From Phycisphaerae bacterium (GTDB lineage Bacteria > Planctomycetota > Phycisphaerae > UBA1845 > UTPLA1), in contig JAFGQA010000250.1 of the NCBI GenBank assembly GCA_016935885.1, positions 1-14,103 of the forward strand: DNA of 14,103 nucleotides. The letters are read 5' to 3'. This document shows, piece by piece, positions 1 to 6,506 of the stretch (position 1 is the stretch's first letter; every line of letters starts with the position of its first letter). Below the pieces are notes generated by a model. It worked only from the letters and a program-made list of their open reading frames with translations. It made no database searches and had not been told where the DNA came from. A program made the position numbers and the translations under genes.

Positions 1-23
1 ATCCTTTCTCGGCACCGGCTTCA

Positions 24-47
24 GGACCGAGAAGGGATTCTCGGTCC
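24..47. repeat. perfect hairpin, 10-bp stem with 4-nt loop
   Basis: GGACCGAGAA (24-33) pairs perfectly with TTCTCGGTCC (38-47) around the loop GGGA. A third arm, TTCTCGG at 6-12, can compete for the same CCGAGAA arm. The core reappears in reverse complement at 161-178, so this is a dispersed repeat rather than a one-off structure. Confidence 0.65.
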
Positions 48-90
48 AGCAATCGTAGTCGCGTTTCCTGTGAAACGCGGTACTAGGCTG

Positions 91-115
91 GTGCCACTGG
101 CAGCTTGCCTGCCAG
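91..115 (+). repeat. CACTGGCAG-type palindromic repeat, copy 1
   Basis: CTGGCAG (97-103) and CTGCCAG (109-115) form a 7-bp stem around CTTGC. The whole 25-nt unit from 91 is repeated identically at 182-206 (GTGCCACTGG onward), and the first 13 nt recur at 138-150. From general knowledge, this unit is widespread in planctomycete intergenic DNA. Confidence 0.7.
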
Positions 116-158
116 CGTGTATGCCCCATGTGCGTGGGTGCCACTGGCAGCAACGCTC

Positions 159-180
159 CGCCGAGAATCCCTTCTCGGCG
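159..180. repeat. perfect hairpin, 9-bp stem, inverted copy of the 24-47 core
   Basis: CGCCGAGAA (159-167) pairs with TTCTCGGCG (172-180) around TCCC. The 18-nt core is the exact reverse complement of the core at 27-44. The outermost stem bases differ between the copies but still pair in both, as expected for an element kept as a hairpin. Confidence 0.65.
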
Positions 181-181
181 C

Positions 182-208
182 GTGCCACTGGCAGCTTGCC
201 TGCCAGTG
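182..208 (+). repeat. CACTGGCAG-type palindromic repeat, copy 2
   Basis: CACTGGCAG (186-194) and CTGCCAGTG (200-208) form a 9-bp stem around CTTGC. It is identical to copy 1 at 91-115 over 25 nt. The flank after it (TATCCACATGTG) also resembles the flank after copy 1 (TATGCCCCATGTG), so the repeat unit is probably about 40 nt. Confidence 0.7.
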
Positions 209-342
209 TCTATCCACATGTGCCCACCGGAGAGACCCCACGGACGAACAAGCCGCCCGTGGCACACAGAATCGGATGCCGCCGAGCGTGTCACGGAGCC
301 GTTCTGGGGCCCCTCGCTCGATGGTCCTTGACAGCTCTGCGC

Positions 343-1569
343 TCACCGCCACACCAGCCTGCCGCTGCCCCGGCGAATCACGCCGATTCGATGTACCACC
401 TCTCCCATCTTCTCCAACTGCGCCGCCACGCTCCTGGCGAACGCTGGCCGCACGACCAAGACAAAACCGATGCCCATATTGAATACCCGGTACATCTCCT
501 CCTCGTCCACGCCCAGATGCTGCAACAGCCGAAAGATCGGCGGGACGGGCCAAGACCTGCGCCAGATCACAGCGTCACAGTCTCTGGGAATCACACGTGG
601 CAGGTTACCCGGCAAGCCGCCACCGGTAATGTGCGCCATCGCTCGGACGACACGCTTCCGACGGTACCGCCTGAGCAGCCCAAGGATCGGCACGACATAT
701 ATCCGCGTCGGCCGCAACAGTGCATCGGCAAGCCGAGGATCCGAGGGTTCGAGGATTCGAGGGGTCAACGAGGCGGGTCCACGTCTTCCAGAATCCTCCT
801 GCTCACTCGAATCCCTTGATCCCTGGATCCTCGAATCCTCGGATTCCAGATTGCTCGAATCCTCCTCCAAAAGCTGATCGCCGATCGCTGACAGCTCATC
901 GGGCAACGCGCCACTCCTAGGCAGGCGGTCGAGCAGTTTGCGCACCAGGCTGTAGCCGTTCGAGTGGATGCCGCTCGAGGCCAGGCCGAGGATCACGTCG
1001 CCGGGCTCCACATTGCGCCCGTCGATGATCCGCCGGCGCTCCACGATGCCGACGCAGAAGCCCGCCAGGTCCACGTGTGTCGGCTGGTACAGTTCCGGCA
1101 TCTCCGCCGTCTCGCCACCGAGCAAGGCGCAACGGGCCAGCGTGCAGCCACGCGAGATGCCCGCCACGATCTCCGCGATTCGGCTCGGTACCAGCCGGTG
1201 GCAGGCCACGTAGTCCAGGAAGAAGACCGGCTCGGCCCCCGTCGTCAGCACGTCATTCGCGCACATGGCCACAAGGTCGATGCCCAGGTCGCCTACCCGT
1301 TCGTGTTCGAGCCCGAGCAGCAGCTTCGAACCCACGCCGTCCGCCCCCGCCACGAGCACGGGCTCCATGTAATTCCTCCTCAGCAGCCGCTCGGGGTAGT
1401 CGAGGCTGATAAGCCCGGCGAACCCCCCGTGGCGAGACAGCACACGCGTGTCATACGTCCGCCGCATCGAATGACCGATCATGTCTACCATCCGGTCATT
1501 CGCCGAGACGTCCACACCGGCGGCCTTATAGGTCAGTTTCCCGCGCTCATTTCCACCACGTTCTGTCAT
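343..1569 (-). CDS. purM: phosphoribosylformylglycinamidine cyclo-ligase (AIR synthetase) with an extra loop
   Basis: PurM converts FGAM and ATP to aminoimidazole ribonucleotide, the fifth step of de novo purine synthesis, in the cytosol. The 408-residue protein follows the family throughout: YKAAGVDV near the start (14-21), GADGVGSKL (75-83), GIDLVAMCANDVL (96-108), GGETAEMPELY (151-161), AGFCVGIVE (169-177), SSGIHSNGYSLVRK (198-211), PTRIYV (287-292), AHITGGGLPGNLPRV (312-326) and EMYRVFNMGIG (358-368). It is about 60 residues longer than E. coli PurM (345). Most of the excess is one hydrophilic, Glu/Ser/Arg-rich segment at about 234-281, between SNGYSLVRK and PTRIYV, encoded by an inverted repeat (separate entry). 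The catalytic motifs are intact, so it is probably functional. The ATG gives a family-like N-terminus, but I see no strong Shine-Dalgarno sequence. No other pur gene is adjacent. Confidence 0.96.
   Translation of the reverse strand: MTERGGNERGKLTYKAAGVDVSANDRMVDMIGHSMRRTYDTRVLSRHGGFAGLISLDYPERLLRRNYMEPVLVAGADGVGSKLLLGLEHERVGDLGIDLVAMCANDVLTTGAEPVFFLDYVACHRLVPSRIAEIVAGISRGCTLARCALLGGETAEMPELYQPTHVDLAGFCVGIVERRRIIDGRNVEPGDVILGLASSGIHSNGYSLVRKLLDRLPRSGALPDELSAIGDQLLEEDSSNLESEDSRIQGSRDSSEQEDSGRRGPASLTPRILEPSDPRLADALLRPTRIYVVPILGLLRRYRRKRVVRAMAHITGGGLPGNLPRVIPRDCDAVIWRRSWPVPPIFRLLQHLGVDEEEMYRVFNMGIGFVLVVRPAFARSVAAQLEKMGEVVHRIGVIRRGSGRLVWR
737..847. repeat. inverted repeat inserted in frame within purM
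   Basis: The arm at 737-768 (GGATCCGAGGGTTCGAGGAT onward) is complementary to the arm at 816-847 over 32 nt with only a few mismatches and one shifted base. About 47 nt separate the arms. Shorter related words (GAATCCTCCTGCTC at 791-804, CTCGAATCCTCCTCC at 854-868) lie inside and just outside. The frame stays open on the minus strand, giving the repetitive peptide at PurM residues ~234-281. Other PurM proteins have only a short linker at this point. Confidence 0.8.
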
Positions 1570-1767
1570 TGTTGGGGCGGTCAGCTTTCGACTGTCAGCC
1601 GCATCGCGTTCCTACACATCGCCCATCGCTGATGGCTGACGGCCTTCCGCACCACACTAACGCCGGGCTTTGCCCATGTCGATGCGTCGAAGCACTGCAC
1701 CGAGACATGCTATTCGCGCTGGAAGGGGCTGCACCTCTCATCGCCCAGCGGCTGTTTCAGGACCCTC

Positions 1768-1843
1768 TGTGGCACCGGCGTCTCGCGGAGAAAGCTGTGG
1801 CACCGGCGTCTCGCGGAGGAAGCTGTGGCACCGGCGTCTCGCC
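1768..1843 (+). repeat. tandem 28-bp repeat, two full copies and a partial third
   Basis: The unit beginning TGTGGCACCGGCGTCTCGCG occupies 1768-1795 and 1796-1823 with one mismatch. A third copy starts at 1824 and matches for about 19 nt, then diverges into the double-hairpin unit. There are no spacers, so this is not a CRISPR array. Replication slippage of the left half of the double-hairpin unit would explain it. Confidence 0.8.
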
Positions 1844-1875
1844 GGTGGGGTCACGGGCGGGACGCCCGTGCCACA
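1824..1875 (+). repeat. double-hairpin repeat, copy A (52 bp)
   Basis: The ends are TGTGGCA (1824-1830) and TGCCACA (1869-1875), which are complementary. Inside are two 7-bp hairpins: CACCGGC/GCCGGTG around GTCTC (1829-1847) and CACGGGC/GCCCGTG around GGGAC (1852-1870). The same plan recurs at 6317-6369 and, degraded, at 6405-6459. Confidence 0.75.
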
Positions 1876-2114
1876 CTTTGGTTGCGGCCGGAGGCCGCGT
1901 TGTGCCGCAGTTCTGAAACAGCCTCGTAGCGCCCCTTCCGAAATCTCCGGCCGTTCGCAGTTCAACGTGAAGGGACACGCGAAGTCCTTCGATAATCCCG
2001 ATGGCGCCGCTTTGGATCGAAGGGGAGCGACGCCGGGTGACCGATCCTCCCGCTTCGGCCCCAACAGGACCTGGGTTGTGAGTCCATTCTCGGCCTCTCC
2101 AAAGGAGACGTGAC

Positions 2115-2759
2115 GTGACGAAACACAGCCAAGCCGTGCAAGTCCTCCTGACCATGCGTCGTCGGCTCCTGGATCGTCTGGCGGATGCGGTCACCAAGAA
2201 CGCGGACGCGCTGCTGCATCAATCGACCGATAGCCATCATCGGCTCGCCTGTCATCACGAAATCGAGGAGATGGCCACCTGCCTCGGCTCACTGGATGCC
2301 GGCATCATGGGCCTACGGGATGTGTCGGAAGGCGGCAACGGTCCCGCTTCCAGGCCGGGGGGAACTGGAGAAACCGGCCACACCCATCGAAACGACCGAA
2401 CCTTTGCCCGTTTCGTGCAACTCGTGAAAGACGACAGGCCGGAAGAGGCCGCCCAAGAACTGGTCAGGATCCTTCGAATGCCGCTCAGCCGGCTGACCAC
2501 CGCCACGCGGTTTTTCTCGCGGGCCCTTCGTGCCGACCCGACGCTTGCCCTCTCACTTTCCCAACTTCCCGAACGCATCGAGAACGCGTCAAGCGCCCAG
2601 TGCATGAGCCTGCTGGTCAAGACGTTCGGCTTCCAGGCGGTCGAGTCGCGGATGGCCGTCCAAGCGCTGCGGATGCCTTCTCCTCCGAGCGGCGGAGCGG
2701 CGGCGCCAGCCTCGGGCGTAGCGCCCGCACTTGGGCCATCCCACTCCCCCCCGCGATAA
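2115..2759 (+). CDS. hypothetical protein, helical, function unknown
   Basis: I do not recognise this 214-residue protein. It starts at GTG with a good Shine-Dalgarno sequence, AAGGAG at 2102-2107, seven bases upstream, which is the main reason to believe it. Residues ~1-70 look helical and basic at the start (MRRRLLDRLADAV). A Gly/Thr/His-rich linker follows at about 72-92. A second helical region at about 95-188 contains FARFVQLVKDDRPEEAAQEL and RMPLSRLTTATRFFSRAL. The last ~27 residues are Pro/Ala/Gly/Ser-rich and are encoded by GC-rich DNA containing a small GGGC/GCCC palindrome (2714-2726), so the tail may come from a repeat. There is no signal peptide, membrane segment or enzyme motif. 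It is followed by a strong terminator and appears to be a single-gene unit. Confidence 0.65.
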   Translation: MTKHSQAVQVLLTMRRRLLDRLADAVTKNADALLHQSTDSHHRLACHHEIEEMATCLGSLDAGIMGLRDVSEGGNGPASRPGGTGETGHTHRNDRTFARFVQLVKDDRPEEAAQELVRILRMPLSRLTTATRFFSRALRADPTLALSLSQLPERIENASSAQCMSLLVKTFGFQAVESRMAVQALRMPSPPSGGAAAPASGVAPALGPSHSPPR

Positions 2760-2834
2760 GGCCGAAACGCCGACGCCTGGCGGGCACGGGTGTCGCTCTA
2801 CGTCCTCCGGCGCAGACACGTGGCCTACGAAGAA

Positions 2835-2874
2835 GGCAACGACCGCTGAGATCATCTTCTCAACGGTCGTTGCC
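2835..2874. terminator. strong hairpin, probable bidirectional terminator
   Basis: GGCAACGACCG (2835-2845) pairs perfectly with CGGTCGTTGCC (2864-2874). After one mismatch, TGAGA pairs with TCTCA, leaving a 6-nt loop. It sits 75 nt after the 2115 gene and 112 nt after the end of the convergent PEP-CTERM gene. The flanks are only moderately T-rich (GTTTGC on plus, TTCTTC on minus). Confidence 0.75.
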
Positions 2875-2900
2875 GTTTGCTCAGTCCGGTCTGTAAGGCT

Positions 2901-2932
2901 GAGCGGAGGGTCCCTGCTCGGACCCAACGCTC
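2901..2932. terminator. second hairpin, possible terminator for the PEP-CTERM gene
   Basis: GAGCG (2901-2905) with CGCTC (2928-2932) and GGGTCC (2908-2913) with GGACCC (2920-2925) form an interrupted stem around CTGCTC. It lies 54 nt past the stop codon of the minus-strand PEP-CTERM gene. There is no clear T tract, so the role is tentative. Confidence 0.4.
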
Positions 2933-2986
2933 CTCTGTTCTGTCATCTCTTCGCGCGATCTCCGCGCTCCCCGCTGTGGGTCGCGC

Positions 2987-3841
2987 CTATGAGCGTCGGC
3001 GACGAATCAGCGCCAGGCTGCCGAGGCCAAGCAGGCCCAGTGTACTCGGCTCGGGCGTCCCGCTAAGCCGGAAGGACATGTCTGCCGACGTCCAGCCGCT
3101 CGGCAGCGTGCCCTCGTACAGGTCTGGGTCTCCATAACCCGCCGTGAAGCCCCAGTTGGCCCACGGTGCATAGCTGAAGTAATCGGAGGCGAAGGCCGCG
3201 TCGTCACCCCACGTCGCCTCGTGCCGCTCGCGGAAGTTCCAGTAGAAGGCGTCGAAGTAGCCGTCGTCGAGCATCACACCCTGGATCCCGATCCAGTAAA
3301 TGATGGGATCTTGCTCCGTCCCTTCTTGATAGAACCACTGGTCATCGGGAAGGTTGATCTTGAAGTGGTTCGGGTCGTTCACCGGGTCCACCTGATGCCA
3401 GCCGACGGGCTCGCCCGGACCGACAACGCATTCGTGCAGCAGCGTGCCCGGGTGACTCGCGTCGTCCACTGTTGCGGGAACGTCCGTCCAGAAGGTGATC
3501 CGGAACGAGTCGAGGTAACTGACGCCGTAGTAGGACCAGCCGTTGAACTCGATGTCGTTGATGTATCCCGTCTGGGTGCACAGGAAATCGTCGGCCGTCA
3601 GCGCGTCGCTGGGCGTATCGTTATCGATCCAGCTCGCACCGCCATAACCGTCCAGAGGCAGTAGTTGATCCCACTTGATCGGGTCGCCCCAGTCGCGCGC
3701 GCCGGCCTCCGCGCCGCCGGAGCCAGCCAACGTGGCCTGTGTGGTCGGCATCGTGTAAGGGCCCGGAATGCCGGCCAACACGGGTGATGCCACCATCCCG
3801 ACCGAGGCCAACACCAAACAGTACATACGGTACTTCTTCAT
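2987..3841 (-). CDS. exported PEP-CTERM sorting-domain protein
   Basis: This 284-residue exported protein is a likely exosortase substrate. An N-terminal signal peptide (MKKYRMYCLVLASVGMVASP, cleavage probably after VLA at about residue 23) is followed by a beta-rich, Trp/Tyr/Asp-rich domain. The C-terminus (about 261-284) is a PEP signal: TPEPST, a short hydrophobic stretch LGLLGLGSLALI, then RRRRS. The body contains ADDFLCTQTG and a later DPIIYWIGIQ, like a group of planctomycete secreted proteins of unknown function (from memory, possibly the family named DUF7901; not verified). No enzyme motif is seen. The ATG at 3841 is chosen over an in-frame start 48 nt upstream because GGGGAGG (3851-3857) is nine bases before it and the signal peptide then begins correctly. 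A folded leader lies just upstream. Confidence 0.9.
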   Translation of the reverse strand: MKKYRMYCLVLASVGMVASPVLAGIPGPYTMPTTQATLAGSGGAEAGARDWGDPIKWDQLLPLDGYGGASWIDNDTPSDALTADDFLCTQTGYINDIEFNGWSYYGVSYLDSFRITFWTDVPATVDDASHPGTLLHECVVGPGEPVGWHQVDPVNDPNHFKINLPDDQWFYQEGTEQDPIIYWIGIQGVMLDDGYFDAFYWNFRERHEATWGDDAAFASDYFSYAPWANWGFTAGYGDPDLYEGTLPSGWTSADMSFRLSGTPEPSTLGLLGLGSLALIRRRRS

Positions 3842-3870
3842 TGCTTCGTTCCTCCCCGTCTTTTGCCCGA

Positions 3871-3912
3871 GCACGCGCGCAGCAGTCACCTGCTGCTGAA
3901 CGACGCGCGTGC
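3871..3912 (-). promoter_or_regulatory. hairpin in the leader of the PEP-CTERM gene
   Basis: GCACGCGCG (3871-3879) pairs with CGCGCGTGC (3904-3912), and immediately inside CAGCAG (3880-3885) pairs with CTGCTG (3890-3895) around TCAC. An 8-nt bulge, CTGAACGA, lies on one side. The structure ends 29 nt before the start codon and about 14 nt from the Shine-Dalgarno sequence. It could be a leader RNA element or a DNA operator; the sequence does not decide which. Confidence 0.5.
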
Positions 3913-4165
3913 TTCAACTCATGAACTGGGTTACCCCCCCAGCATTCTCCCTCGGGATTCCCTCGGCCTGGCAGCCGTGGAGGCTCCCCGCACTTAACCG
4001 AGTATCGCAAGATACCAAACGTTAGGCCGCTCCCGGTGATTCTTCCACCATCCCGACGCCCCGTTTTTCGATAGGTCCACTGATATTCTGACCGCCCGAA
4101 AACAACCGCCGTTGCTGAACGGATTTGGACACGATGTGCCAGATGGCGACCCCGTGAGAGGCGTT

Positions 4166-4194
4166 TTGACTTCTTGACCTTCTCACGGTATGTG
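4166..4194 (+). promoter_or_regulatory. possible sigma-70-type promoter for uvrB
   Basis: TTGACT (4166-4171) and a weak TATGTG (4189-4194) are spaced by 17 bp, about 30 nt before the chosen uvrB start. A second TTGACC lies at 4174-4179. The -10 element matches poorly, so this is only a candidate. No LexA-like operator was recognised. Confidence 0.25.
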
Positions 4195-4209
4195 CAGATG
4201 AGCACAATC

Positions 4210-4215
4210 GGAGGG
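4210..4215 (+). promoter_or_regulatory. ribosome binding site deciding the uvrB start
   Basis: GGAGGG lies nine bases before ATG 4225. The alternatives upstream in the same frame (TTG 4174, ATG 4198) have no comparable site. Confidence 0.6.
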
Positions 4216-4224
4216 CTCGACCCG

Positions 4225-6267
4225 ATGGATCGATTCGAACTCGTCACGGACATGATCCCAGCCGGCGATCAGCCGCAGGCCGTCAAGGCCCTCGTCGATG
4301 GATACACGAGACGTGGCCGGCCATTCCAGACACTCCTCGGCGTGACCGGCTCGGGCAAGACGTTCACGATGGCCCACCTCATCGCACGGCTGAACAAGCC
4401 GACGCTGGTCATCTCGCACAACAAGACCCTGGCTGCCCAGCTCTACGAGGAATTCACGGAGGTGTTCCCCAACAGCGCCGTCGAGTACTTCGTTAGCTAC
4501 TACGACTACTACCAGCCCGAGGCCTACATCCCCGCTCGCGACATCTACATCGAGAAGGACGCCTCACGAAACGACGACCTCGACCGACTCCGACTGGCGG
4601 CCACCAGTGCCCTCGTCTCGCGGCGTGACACGCTCGTCGTTGCCAGCGTCTCCTGCATCTTCGGCCTTGGGTCGCCTGATGAGTACAAGGCCAGCGTGAT
4701 CGACCTGCGCGTCGGACAGGCCATCGAACGCGACAAGCTACTGCGGCGGTTCGTCGATTTGCAGTACAACCGAAACGACCTGGCGTTGGATCGTGGGACG
4801 TTCCGCGTTCGCGGCGACGTGATCGAGCTGTACCCGGCCTACGAGCAGCTTGCCTTTCGCGTCGGGATGTTCGGCGACGAGATCGACCGCTTGGAGACGA
4901 TCAACCCGCTGACCGGCGCCACGCTCGAATCGCACGGCCAGCTATACGTCTACCCGGCCGTGCACTACATCATGCCGCCGGACCGCATTGAGGCCGCCGT
5001 CGAAGGCATCCGCGCCGAACTGGAGGAACGCCTGCAATACTTCCGCCGGCAGGGCAAGCTGCTGGAGGCCCAACGCCTCGCCGCCAGGACCAAGTACGAC
5101 ATCGAGATGATCCTTGAAGTGGGCTACTGCAGCGGCATCGAGAACTACTCCCGTCACCTCGCCGGTACCGAGCCCGGCGCCAAGCCATATACGCTCGTGG
5201 ACTACTTCCCGGAGGACTTCCTGTTGATCGTCGACGAGGCCCACGTCACCATCCCGCAGATCGGGGCCATGTACAACGGCGATCGCGCCCGCAAGGAGGT
5301 CCTCGTCGAGCACGGCTTCCGGCTGCCCAGCGCGCTGGACAACCGGCCCATGCGCTTCGAGGAGTTCGAGGCCATGTGGGACCAGGTGCTGTTCGTCTCC
5401 GCCACACCGGGGCCGTACGAGCTCAAGAAGACCGGCGGCGAAGTCGTCGAACAGGTGATCCGCCCGACGGGCCTCCTCGACCCGCGCATCACCGTCAAGC
5501 CGGCGCGTGGGCAGGTGCCCGACCTGTTGCACCAGATCCAAGCCCGCGCGGCCGCCGGCGAACGGACACTCGTCACCACGTTGACGAAGCGTTTGGCCGA
5601 AGACCTTTCCAGCTACATCCAACAGGCCGGCATCAAAGGGTCGTATCTTCACAGTGAGATCGACACCATCGAGCGCGTCCGGATCCTCCGTGAACTTCGC
5701 GGCGGCACGTACGACACCGTCGTCGGCGTGAACCTGCTCCGCGAGGGTCTCGACCTGCCGGAGGTCTCGCTCGTCGCCATCCTCGACGCGGATAAGCAGG
5801 GTTTCCTCCGCAGCGCGACCAGCCTGATTCAGACCATCGGCCGCTGCGCCCGACACGTGAATGCGGAGGTCTATTTGTACGCCGACAAGGTCACGCCCGC
5901 CATGCAGCAGGCCATCGACGAGACGAACCGCCGCCGCGAACTGCAGGAGCGGTACAACAAAGAGCACGGCATCACCCCCGAGACGATCAAGAAGGCGATC
6001 CGCAAGGGCCTGGAGGAGCAGATCGGCGCCCGCAAGACGGCCCGCAACGCCATCCGCGCCAGTGAGGAGTCGTACGACCTAACCGAATCGATCGCGGACC
6101 TGGAGAAAGAGATGTTCGCCGCCGCCGAGATCCTGGACTTCGAGAAAGCGGCGAAGCTCCGCGATCGCATCAAGGCCCTGAAGGAATCCCCCACCCTGTT
6201 CTCCGTCCCCGCCGGCGCCGAAACCAACAGGGCGGACGAACACCGAAAACGTGCCCGAGGCAAGTGA
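4225..6267 (+). CDS. uvrB: UvrABC system protein B, excision-repair helicase-like subunit
   Basis: UvrB is the damage-verifying subunit of bacterial nucleotide excision repair. It is loaded by UvrA, clamps the lesion strand with its beta-hairpin and recruits UvrC. The 680 residues match the family's usual length (673 in E. coli). Visible parts are the [16 protein letters not shown] start, Walker A GVTGSGKT (39-46), the tyrosine-rich beta-hairpin [16 protein letters not shown] (88-103), motif II DEAH (337-340), SATP (392-395), [20 protein letters not shown] (505-524), QTIGRCAR (536-543) and a C-terminal UVR motif (about 623-651) that contacts UvrC. Two small departures are DEAH where most UvrB proteins have DESH, and Cys instead of Ala in the QTIGRxAR motif. 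The ATG at 4225 gives the standard N-terminus. The upstream gene is divergent and the next gene is 626 bp away, so uvrB appears monocistronic. Confidence 0.97.
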   Translation: MDRFELVTDMIPAGDQPQAVKALVDGYTRRGRPFQTLLGVTGSGKTFTMAHLIARLNKPTLVISHNKTLAAQLYEEFTEVFPNSAVEYFVSYYDYYQPEAYIPARDIYIEKDASRNDDLDRLRLAATSALVSRRDTLVVASVSCIFGLGSPDEYKASVIDLRVGQAIERDKLLRRFVDLQYNRNDLALDRGTFRVRGDVIELYPAYEQLAFRVGMFGDEIDRLETINPLTGATLESHGQLYVYPAVHYIMPPDRIEAAVEGIRAELEERLQYFRRQGKLLEAQRLAARTKYDIEMILEVGYCSGIENYSRHLAGTEPGAKPYTLVDYFPEDFLLIVDEAHVTIPQIGAMYNGDRARKEVLVEHGFRLPSALDNRPMRFEEFEAMWDQVLFVSATPGPYELKKTGGEVVEQVIRPTGLLDPRITVKPARGQVPDLLHQIQARAAAGERTLVTTLTKRLAEDLSSYIQQAGIKGSYLHSEIDTIERVRILRELRGGTYDTVVGVNLLREGLDLPEVSLVAILDADKQGFLRSATSLIQTIGRCARHVNAEVYLYADKVTPAMQQAIDETNRRRELQERYNKEHGITPETIKKAIRKGLEEQIGARKTARNAIRASEESYDLTESIADLEKEMFAAAEILDFEKAAKLRDRIKALKESPTLFSVPAGAETNRADEHRKRARGK

Positions 6268-6316
6268 CTTCTCGCACAGGGTTTGGAGCCTAAAGCGCTT
6301 CACGGTTGGATGCACC

Positions 6317-6369
6317 TGTGGCACCGCCGTCTCGGCGGTGGATTCACGGGCCTTGGCGCCCGTGCCACA
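6317..6369 (+). repeat. double-hairpin repeat, copy B (53 bp)
   Basis: It has the same ends as copy A at 1824-1875 (TGTGGCA...TGCCACA) and the same two stems. The first stem is CACCGCC/GGCGGTG, where copy A has CACCGGC/GCCGGTG, so both sides of one base pair changed together. The second stem, CACGGGC/GCCCGTG, is unchanged, but its loop differs in length and sequence. Confidence 0.75.
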
Positions 6370-6404
6370 GTCGCAGGCAAGCGTGAAATGCTCTATCCCC
6401 AAAC

Positions 6405-6459
6405 AGTGGCACCGGAGCCGGAGCCGGTGTGTCATAACGGGCCGAAGGCGCGTGCCGCA
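6405..6459 (+). repeat. double-hairpin repeat, degraded copy C (55 bp)
   Basis: It begins AGTGGCACCGG and ends CGTGCCGCA, recognisably the family ends with substitutions. The first stem is reduced to CACCGG/CCGGTG around AGCCGGAG, and the second is imperfect. It lies only 35 bp after copy B, so the two may come from a local duplication. Confidence 0.5.
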
Positions 6460-6506
6460 GGAGGTTCCGGGGTGGGCCTTCCTATCGGACGGGAGGGCGC
6501 GCCCCA

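Larger units (their letters stand above)
1..342. other. repeat-rich non-coding stretch downstream of purM
   Basis: I see no credible gene here. The open frames on both strands translate into Arg/Pro/Ala-rich peptides that simply follow the repeats. The stretch holds several perfect hairpins (24-47, 60-79, 159-180) and two copies of a CACTGGCAG-type palindrome (91-115 and 182-208) with a half copy at 138-150. It lies just after the purM stop codon on the minus strand, so some of these hairpins could help end the purM transcript, but none is followed by a clear T tract. Positions 227-342 show nothing I recognise. Confidence 0.6.
1750..1923. repeat. 174-bp element with 14-bp terminal inverted repeats
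   Basis: GGCTGTTTCAGGAC (1750-1763) is the inverted partner of GTTCTGAAACAGCC (1910-1923), matching at 13 of 14 positions. Between them lie a tandem 28-bp repeat, a double-hairpin unit and a third hairpin, GCGGCC/GGCCGC (1884-1889 and 1893-1898). No protein is encoded. The arrangement resembles a small non-autonomous element (MITE-like). No obvious target-site duplication is seen. Confidence 0.55.
1570..2114. other. 545-bp divergent intergenic region between purM and the 2115 gene
   Basis: Promoters for purM (minus) and the 2115 gene (plus) must lie here, but no clear -35/-10 pair stands out. The centre (1750-1923) is a repeat cluster bounded by inverted repeats. GTCAGCC/GGCTGAC (about 1594-1600 and 1634-1640) can form an imperfect stem on the purM side. 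Positions 1924-2100 show no gene. Frames crossing this region encode repeat-derived peptides (WHRRLAG-like) and are not taken as genes. Confidence 0.55.
3842..4224. other. divergent intergenic region, PEP-CTERM gene / uvrB
   Basis: 383 bp separate the two divergent start codons, so both promoters should be here. It contains the leader hairpin of the PEP-CTERM gene (3871-3912), a small CTGGG/CCCAG hairpin with a C-rich loop (3926-3942), and GTATC-GCAA-GATAC (4002-4015), a 5-bp stem with a GNRA-type loop on the plus strand. I looked for known riboswitch cores (GEMM, cobalamin, TPP, glycine) and for a sigma-54 promoter and saw none. Frames crossing it are not convincing as genes. Confidence 0.5.

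Noticed and set aside
70..819. 249-codon frame over the left repeats and the purM 3' part
   Set aside because: The first part is repeat-derived and the second is antisense to well-conserved purM codons.
1768..1843. CRISPR-like array
   Set aside because: The 28-bp units are directly adjacent with no spacers, and no cas gene is present.
1670..2197. Small proteins containing WHRRLAG or GETPVPQ peptides
   Set aside because: These peptides are translations of the dispersed GTGGCACCGG repeats in different frames. Such frames are common annotation artefacts and show no ribosome binding site here.
3901..4020. Riboswitch (cyclic-di-GMP or cobalamin type) upstream of the PEP-CTERM gene
   Set aside because: A few GGGGAGCCTCC-like words looked suggestive, but the conserved cores of these classes are absent.
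4174..4224. Longer uvrB N-terminus from TTG 4174 or ATG 4198
   Set aside because: The family N-terminus and a good ribosome binding site both point to ATG 4225.
4942..5967. 341-codon open frame antisense to uvrB
   Set aside because: It lies wholly inside a clear uvrB gene. Its translation has no family features and follows the GC-rich third positions of uvrB.
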